Source: Gallionellaceae bacterium (GTDB lineage Bacteria > Pseudomonadota > Gammaproteobacteria > Burkholderiales > Gallionellaceae). Taken from it: a DNA stretch of 11,040 nucleotides. Where the stretch lies: positions 1-11,040 of the forward strand of contig CANFCA010000013.1 in the NCBI GenBank assembly GCA_947445045.1. Reading direction: 5' to 3'. Shown piece by piece: positions 6,113 to 11,040 of the stretch; the first letter of the stretch is position 1; each line of letters starts with the position of its first letter. Made by a program: the position numbers and the translations under genes. Under the pieces are notes generated by a model, which was given only the letters and a program-made list of their open reading frames with translations, searched no databases and had not been told where the DNA came from.

Positions 6113-8791
6113 TCACAAATCAATCTGAACCTCCGTCTCAAGATACTCAGCCAACAGCCCTTTAAACGCTACTAATGGTATGGGCTTGCTAAACAAATAG
6201 CCTTGGAATGCATGACAACCACTCATCTCCAAAAATTCCAGTTGAGATTGCGTCTCTACGCCCTCAGCAATGACGTTCAGACCCAGTGCAGCTGTCATGG
6301 CAATAATGGTTTGCACAATAACCGCATCATTATTGTCACTATTTATGTCACGCACGAATGACTGATCAATCTTAATTTGATCAAGTGGCAATCTCTTCAA
6401 ATACTGTAATGAAGAATAGCCCGTTCCAAAATCATCCATCGAAAAACTGACACCCAGCAATTTGAGTTCACGCATTTTGTGGATCGTGTCCTCAACATTT
6501 TCTAACACGATACTTTCAGTTAGTTCCAACTTCAGCTGCGATGCTCTCGCGCCACTTTCCACTAGTGTCCGTTGCACTAGTGCTACAAAATCAGCTTGTC
6601 GAAATTGTTTGGCACTTACATTAACCGCCAAAGTGAGCGTGCATGTCTGCGCATCGTCTTGCCATATCTTGAGTTGCATACAAGCAGTTTGTAATACCCA
6701 TAAACCGATAGGGACAATTAACCCCGTTTCTTCAGCTAGGGGTATGAATTGCATAGGCGAAACAAGGCCGCGCTCCGGGTGTTCCCAACGTAACAATACT
6801 TCCGCACCTAATGGCCTGCGTTGATTGTCCACTTGAATTTGATAATACAAACGGAATTGCTGCTTTTCTAATGCATAGCGCAATGCGGCTTGTAATTCAG
6901 CACGGGTATCCAGTACTGCTTGCATTTTCGGATCAAAGAATCGGAAAGTATTGCGCCCTGCAGCTTTTGCCTGATACATAGCCACATCAGCATGCTTGAA
7001 CAAATCATCTACACTCTCGGTATATCCAAGTAGCAAGCAAATACCCATACTTGACGAAACTTGGCATTCAAAATCATCTAACTGATAATTTTTACCTAAC
7101 TGGTAGCGAATTTTTTCAGCCACAATTTCAGCTTGAGTCGCCGCTTCGTTCAAGCTCCCACTCAGACCTTCTAACAATATGACGAATTCATCCCCACCTA
7201 ATCGGGCAACGCTATCACTCTTGCGCACACATGCCAGCAAGCGCTCCGCCACCTCTATCAACAACTTGTCACCGACACCATGACCTTGCGTGTCATTAAT
7301 TGTTTTAAAGTGATCCAAGTCAATAAATATCAAAGCGCCGTAGTTACTGTTACGCAAACTAACCGCCATCGCATGTTGCAAGCGATCCATCAATAATCGA
7401 CGATTCGGCAATTTGGTAAGCGCATCATAAAAAGCCAATTGATGAATTTTTTGCTCAGATTTTTTTCGACTACTGATATCTCGGCAAAATACAAAAAACT
7501 GCTGCAATTCGGGCATATACGTAGCAGAAATTTCCACGTCAAAATAATGACCATTTTTATGCAAATGACGCGTTTCAAATTGGTCATGCCCCTGTTCAAT
7601 AATTTTTGCGAGTCGAGTTTTAAATTCAATAGCTTCAACCCCTACCTCCTCCAATTGGAGGATGTTCATTCCGACCAACTCATTTAAGTCGTAACTAGAC
7701 ATTTTCTCGTAGGCAGCGTTAGCCTCCACTAAACGACCCTCTCTATCAAGTAGCAGAAACCCATCATTCGCGGAATCAATCACCAGCTTATGTAGTTTCA
7801 ATACTTGTTCTGCCTTTTTTCTTTCGGTGATATCACGAATCGTAGCTTGAAGTATTCCCTTACCATGCAGCTCCATAGAGTTTAAAAGCACGTCTGCTGA
7901 AAATATCTCACCAGTATCCACACGCTGAAATAAACATTCAAATCGATAGCTGCCAGTGACTTTAGTCTGGATAAGATAATCACGCACAAATGTCACGGAA
8001 TCTATATCAGCAATTTGTTTCGCGGGAGACAGCTCAACTAAACTTTTTGCATATAGCTGCTCTCGAGTTGAACAACCAAAAAGAGACAAGCTGGCTCTAT
8101 TGCAGTCAAATATTCCTTGATCATTAAGCAATAAAACTGCATCACTGGTTGAGTCATAAAAGGTTCGAAGTTTAGTCTCGGACTCATACAAATCATTGGC
8201 GCGATTGGTAGCCTGAATCTGCATACGAATTGTCTCTGTGGTATTTCGATAAATTCGACGCATGCTAATTATCATAAAGCCAATGAAGACAGCCACCGCA
8301 ATCGCCATGACTGAGGTGTATTGACCGTTTTCATTAAAAACTCTAATCATGAAAGGCAATAACGTGGCAACCACAAAGGGAATAGCGCAGCCAATATCAA
8401 CTGAATAAGCAATGGTTCCGCCCGCAGCAAAACCAGTCAGAATGAATATAAGGAAGATTTGATGTAAGACATCCCCGGATATAAAAAATACAACTCCAGA
8501 AAGTCCCCATACCGTTGCTGCTACAAAAGCTCCCAACCTAAAAAGCAGTAGCCAAAAAGATACATCCTTAATCAGCAAGGATCGTGAATATGCTCGCGCA
8601 AGAATCGATCTCAGGACATTGATAACTACAACCGAAGCAAACCAAGAAATAACCACCTCGTGTTCAACATCATTCCACATGGAAAACGCGAGTATGACTG
8701 CAAGAATTCCGCTGCTGACAAGCGTTATCGGAAAGCCAGTAAACAACTGCCTGACTTGTTCTGATTTAATCGTTGTGGTTTCATCCAACAT
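6113..8791 (-). CDS. Membrane PAS-PAS-GGDEF-EAL c-di-GMP cyclase/phosphodiesterase
   Basis: 892 residues. About six membrane helices (20-180) form a sensor of a type common on GGDEF proteins; I do not assign a MASE number. Two PAS domains follow (about 205-325, ending RDITERKKAEQ, and 330-445, ending RDISSRKKSEQ). The GGDEF domain (447-618) has an intact GGDEF (532-536) and the inhibitory I-site RxxD (R523-D526) five residues before it, so diguanylate cyclase activity with product inhibition is likely. The EAL domain (628-880) starts with EVLLRW (664-669) and keeps N724, ELTES (756-760), DDFGTG (786-791), K807, E843 and Q863, the metal and catalytic set of active phosphodiesterases. Both activities are thus plausible. 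The Shine-Dalgarno at ATG 8791 is weak. A hairpin lies in the leader (8821-8848). Confidence 0.93.
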   Translation of the reverse strand: MLDETTTIKSEQVRQLFTGFPITLVSSGILAVILAFSMWNDVEHEVVISWFASVVVINVLRSILARAYSRSLLIKDVSFWLLLFRLGAFVAATVWGLSGVVFFISGDVLHQIFLIFILTGFAAGGTIAYSVDIGCAIPFVVATLLPFMIRVFNENGQYTSVMAIAVAVFIGFMIISMRRIYRNTTETIRMQIQATNRANDLYESETKLRTFYDSTSDAVLLLNDQGIFDCNRASLSLFGCSTREQLYAKSLVELSPAKQIADIDSVTFVRDYLIQTKVTGSYRFECLFQRVDTGEIFSADVLLNSMELHGKGILQATIRDITERKKAEQVLKLHKLVIDSANDGFLLLDREGRLVEANAAYEKMSSYDLNELVGMNILQLEEVGVEAIEFKTRLAKIIEQGHDQFETRHLHKNGHYFDVEISATYMPELQQFFVFCRDISSRKKSEQKIHQLAFYDALTKLPNRRLLMDRLQHAMAVSLRNSNYGALIFIDLDHFKTINDTQGHGVGDKLLIEVAERLLACVRKSDSVARLGGDEFVILLEGLSGSLNEAATQAEIVAEKIRYQLGKNYQLDDFECQVSSSMGICLLLGYTESVDDLFKHADVAMYQAKAAGRNTFRFFDPKMQAVLDTRAELQAALRYALEKQQFRLYYQIQVDNQRRPLGAEVLLRWEHPERGLVSPMQFIPLAEETGLIVPIGLWVLQTACMQLKIWQDDAQTCTLTLAVNVSAKQFRQADFVALVQRTLVESGARASQLKLELTESIVLENVEDTIHKMRELKLLGVSFSMDDFGTGYSSLQYLKRLPLDQIKIDQSFVRDINSDNNDAVIVQTIIAMTAALGLNVIAEGVETQSQLEFLEMSGCHAFQGYLFSKPIPLVAFKGLLAEYLETEVQIDL

Positions 8792-8820
8792 ATTAGCTAA
8801 ACACCAAAATATTCCAACAA

Positions 8821-8848
8821 GATGTACAAACGCTCACGTTTATACATC
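8821..8848 (-). promoter_or_regulatory. Strong leader hairpin of the GGDEF-EAL gene
   Basis: In minus-strand RNA, GAUGUAUAAACG pairs over 12 bp (one G-U) with CGUUUGUACAUC around a UGAG loop. It ends 29 nt before ATG 8791. The DNA has one mismatch that becomes a wobble pair only in the leftward RNA, supporting a role in that transcript. A weak promoter (TCGACA at 8873-8868, 16 nt, TAGGAT at 8851-8846) would start the mRNA at or inside this hairpin. Possible roles are mRNA stability, translation control or attenuation. It is not a recognisable c-di-GMP riboswitch. Confidence 0.5.
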
Positions 8849-8993
8849 CTAAGACTAAAGTGAAAATTGTCGAGAACGCTTGAGACAGCTGAATTAGATG
8901 CTTGTCCAAGCTATAGCAGAATAGCTGCTCGGATTATTTCTAAATAGAGGAAAAGAGGGGCTAAAGCTAGCTAATTTGAAGTATTGATGCGAC

Positions 8994-9023
8994 TTATAAG
9001 CCCATTATATAAAGGGCTTATAA
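8994..9023. repeat. 10-bp inverted repeat downstream of guaA
   Basis: TTATAAGCCC (8994-9003) and GGGCTTATAA (9014-9023) are perfect reverse complements around a 10-nt AT loop. It lies about 40 bp beyond the guaA stop and could be its transcription end or mRNA 3' stabiliser. There is no T-run on the leftward side, so it is not a standard intrinsic terminator. Confidence 0.55.
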
Positions 9024-9065
9024 CTTATGTAGAACAATCATTGAGCTATGCTGTTAGGCGATAAA

Positions 9066-10649
9066 TCATTCCCACTCAATCGTAGCAGGCGGCTTGCCTG
9101 AAATATCGTACACCACACGATTGATGCCGCGCACCTCGTTGATGATGCGATTGGAAACCTTGCCTAACAATTCATACGGTAGATGCGCCCAGTGCGCGGT
9201 CATAAAGTCTTGGGTCTGCACGGCGCGTAATGAGACCACCCATTCGTAAGTGCGACCATCGCCCATTACACCAACGCTTTTAACGGGCAAAAACACTGTG
9301 AAAGCTTGTGAGGTTTTTTCGTACCAAGATAATCCATCTTCATCTTTAGTGGCGCGCAATTCTTCCATGAAAATAGCATCGGCACGGCGCAATAAATCAG
9401 CGTATTCTTTTTTCACTTCGCCCAAGATACGAACGCCCAAACCTGGCCCCGGGAAAGGATGGCGATAAACCATATCGTGATCCAAGCCCATTGCCACGCC
9501 GAGTTCGCGTACTTCGTCTTTGAATAATTCACGCAAGGGTTCGAGCAATTTGAGATGCAAGCTTTCCGGCAATCCACCCACGTTGTGATGCGATTTAATG
9601 CTATGGGCTTTTTTGTTTTTGCCACCACCCGACTCAATCACATCGGGATAGATTGTGCCTTGAGCCAACCATTTCGCTTGCGGTAGTTTTTTTGCTTCGC
9701 GTTGGAATACTTCAACAAATTCACGTCCGATGATTTTGCGTTTTTTCTCAGGGTCTGAGACACCCGCCAAGAAGCCCAAAAATTCCGCGCTGGCATCCAC
9801 GTGGATCACTTTAACCCCCAAATGATCGGCGAAGGTTTTCATCACTTCTACGCCTTCGTTCAAACGCAACAAGCCATTATCCACAAACACACAAGTCAAT
9901 TGCTTGCCTATCGCGCGATGCAGCAACACTGCAGCGACGGAAGAATCCACACCACCCGACAAGCCCAAGATCACTTCATCACTACCGACCTGAGCACGGA
10001 TTTTTTCTACCGCCTCGTCGATGTAATTGGGCATGTTCCAGTCTTGTCCACAACCGCAAATATCATGTACAAAACGATCCAGCATCGCCTTGCCTTGCTT
10101 AGTATGGGTCACTTCAGGATGAAATTGCAGCGCATAAAAATGCCGCGCTTCATCGGCCATTCCCGCAATCGGTGTGGTGGCGTTGCTGGCGATGACTGAA
10201 AACCCATCCGGTAATTTCGTTACTTTGTCGCCATGACTCATCCACACGTCAATCAAGCCGTGGCCTTGTTCATTGGCTCTATCTTGAATGTCGCGCAGCA
10301 AAGCAGAGTGACCTTGCGCACGAATCTCGGCGTAGCCGAATTCACGTACAGCGCCAGTCTCAACCGCACCACCAAGCTGAGCCGCCATGGTCTGCATGCC
10401 ATAACAAATGCCCAACACCGGCACACCCAATTCAAACACAACCTGCGGTGCGCGCGGCGTATCGCCTTCGGTTACCGAGTTAGGCCCACCTGACAAGATG
10501 ATGCCCGCTGGATTGAAAGTACGAATGAAATCATCCGTGACATCACAAGGATGCAACTCACAATACACATAGGTTTCACGGACACGACGTGCAATAAGCT
10601 GAGTGTATTGCGAACCGAAATCAAGGATGAGGATTTTTTTATGGGGCAT
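9066..10649 (-). CDS. guaA: GMP synthase (glutamine-hydrolysing)
   Basis: 527 residues, full length for GuaA (about 525). It converts XMP, ATP and glutamine to GMP in the cytoplasm. The N-terminal class I glutamine amidotransferase has the nucleophile C82 in GICYGMQ and the H177/E179 pair in FHPEVTH. The ATP-pyrophosphatase domain has the PP-loop SGGVDSS (231-237), followed by the conserved [14 protein letters not shown] and [11 protein letters not shown] segments. The C-terminal dimerisation domain ends KPPATIEWE, the usual GuaA terminus. ATG 10649 gives the expected [14 protein letters not shown] start, although the Shine-Dalgarno is weak. It follows guaB by 84 bp in the same direction, the common guaBA order. 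Confidence 0.98.
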   Translation of the reverse strand: MPHKKILILDFGSQYTQLIARRVRETYVYCELHPCDVTDDFIRTFNPAGIILSGGPNSVTEGDTPRAPQVVFELGVPVLGICYGMQTMAAQLGGAVETGAVREFGYAEIRAQGHSALLRDIQDRANEQGHGLIDVWMSHGDKVTKLPDGFSVIASNATTPIAGMADEARHFYALQFHPEVTHTKQGKAMLDRFVHDICGCGQDWNMPNYIDEAVEKIRAQVGSDEVILGLSGGVDSSVAAVLLHRAIGKQLTCVFVDNGLLRLNEGVEVMKTFADHLGVKVIHVDASAEFLGFLAGVSDPEKKRKIIGREFVEVFQREAKKLPQAKWLAQGTIYPDVIESGGGKNKKAHSIKSHHNVGGLPESLHLKLLEPLRELFKDEVRELGVAMGLDHDMVYRHPFPGPGLGVRILGEVKKEYADLLRRADAIFMEELRATKDEDGLSWYEKTSQAFTVFLPVKSVGVMGDGRTYEWVVSLRAVQTQDFMTAHWAHLPYELLGKVSNRIINEVRGINRVVYDISGKPPATIEWE

Positions 10650-10669
10650 ATTTTTATTGAATGGGCTAG

Positions 10670-10728
10670 CGCAAGCGAACCGCAGATAAATTTATAGAGA
10701 TGTCGGCTGACGCTTGCGTCAACCCGAC
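10670..10728 (-). promoter_or_regulatory. Alternative hairpins between guaB and guaA
   Basis: GTCGG (10702-10706) pairs with CCGAC (10724-10728) and TGACG (10708-10712) with CGTCA (10717-10721), giving a REP-like stem-loop. CGCTTGCG (10711-10718), part of that stem, is also the exact complement of CGCAAGCG (10670-10677), 20 nt before the guaA start. The two folds exclude each other. There is no T-run, so this may be a dispersed palindromic repeat, a processing site or a translation switch. Confidence 0.45.
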
Positions 10729-10733
10729 TTCAG

Positions 10734-11040
10734 TTAATCGATATGGTAGTTTGGCGCTTCCTTGGTGATCTGCACATCATGCACATGCGATTCTCTTATG
10801 CCGGATGAAGTGATTTCCACGAACTCAGCTTTGTCATGCACAGTGGCGATGTCGGCGCAACCCAAATAACCCATACTGGCGCGCAATCCGCCCATTAGTT
10901 GATGAACCACCGCAAGCACGCTGCCTTTGTAAGGCACACGACCTTCTACGCCTTCCGGCACCAACTTATCTCGATTGGCTTCGCCTTCTTGGAAATAACG
11001 ATCACTTGAGCCTTGTTGCATTGCGCCCAGGCTACCCATA
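10734..11040 (-). CDS. guaB: IMP dehydrogenase, C-terminal fragment at window edge
   Basis: Only the last 102 or so codons are in the window; the gene continues to the right. GuaB oxidises IMP to XMP with NAD+, the step before GuaA. The visible part covers the end of the active-site region (MGSLGAM), the SSDRYF segment whose Arg-Tyr pair acts as general base in IMPDHs, the flap with [12 protein letters not shown], and the C-terminal MGYLGCADI and EAPNYHID, all typical of bacterial IMPDH. It ends in TAA 84 bp before guaA, consistent with a guaBA operon. Confidence 0.95.
   Translation of the reverse strand, partial: MGSLGAMQQGSSDRYFQEGEANRDKLVPEGVEGRVPYKGSVLAVVHQLMGGLRASMGYLGCADIATVHDKAEFVEITSSGIRESHVHDVQITKEAPNYHID

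Noticed and set aside
8792..9065. c-di-GMP or purine riboswitch upstream of the GGDEF-EAL gene
   Set aside because: The leader has a simple hairpin but no recognisable conserved core of GEMM or purine riboswitches.
9801..10199. 132-codon plus-strand frame within guaA
   Set aside because: guaA is unambiguous across this stretch; the antisense frame has no ribosome site or recognisable domain.

Overview
The window looks like chromosomal DNA of a Gram-negative proteobacterium, most likely a betaproteobacterium (perhaps Nitrosomonadales/Methylophilales-like). This rests on the style of GuaA and GuaB, the TTCGACAGGCT/GGGCGAACGG-type dispersed repeat, the c-di-GMP signalling protein and a near-perfect sigma-28 promoter that implies a motile cell. 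Base composition is moderate to AT-rich. The taxonomic call is inference; no rRNA or other marker gene is present.

Layout. Positions 1-602 hold no protein gene but are rich in signals. A leftward sigma-28 (FliA-type) promoter at 162-188 is followed by a short transcript unit ending in an intrinsic terminator at 47-79, so this looks like a roughly 110-nt sRNA gene. Next comes a 213-bp IS5-type MITE (230-442) with 14/15 matching terminal inverted repeats and a CTAA target duplication. Its interior carries a dispersed-repeat sequence split by a perfect 13-bp-arm palindrome. At 603-1373 (+) is a membrane-anchored SAM methyltransferase, convergent with the leftward genes that follow.

From 8791 down to 1396 all genes read leftward: a membrane PAS-PAS-GGDEF-EAL protein, an unrecognised 136-aa protein, an HDOD protein, a 729-residue coiled-coil protein and a ParA-family ATPase. 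The last two form a tight pair (43 bp apart, good Shine-Dalgarno sites) without ParB. They are best read as a candidate intracellular positioning system in the style of PomX/PomZ or McdB/McdA. The coiled-coil gene has its own upstream region with a tandem 12-bp repeat and a candidate promoter. The diguanylate cyclase/phosphodiesterase has all canonical GGDEF, I-site and EAL residues and a strong hairpin in its leader.

From 9066 to the right edge lies the leftward purine pair guaB (C-terminal part only) then guaA. An 84-bp spacer between them can form two mutually exclusive hairpins.

How they fit together: guaBA makes GMP, the precursor of GTP used by the GGDEF domain, but the adjacency may be fortuitous. 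The most novel candidates are the sigma-28-driven sRNA and the coiled-coil/ParA pair with its HDOD and c-di-GMP neighbours.
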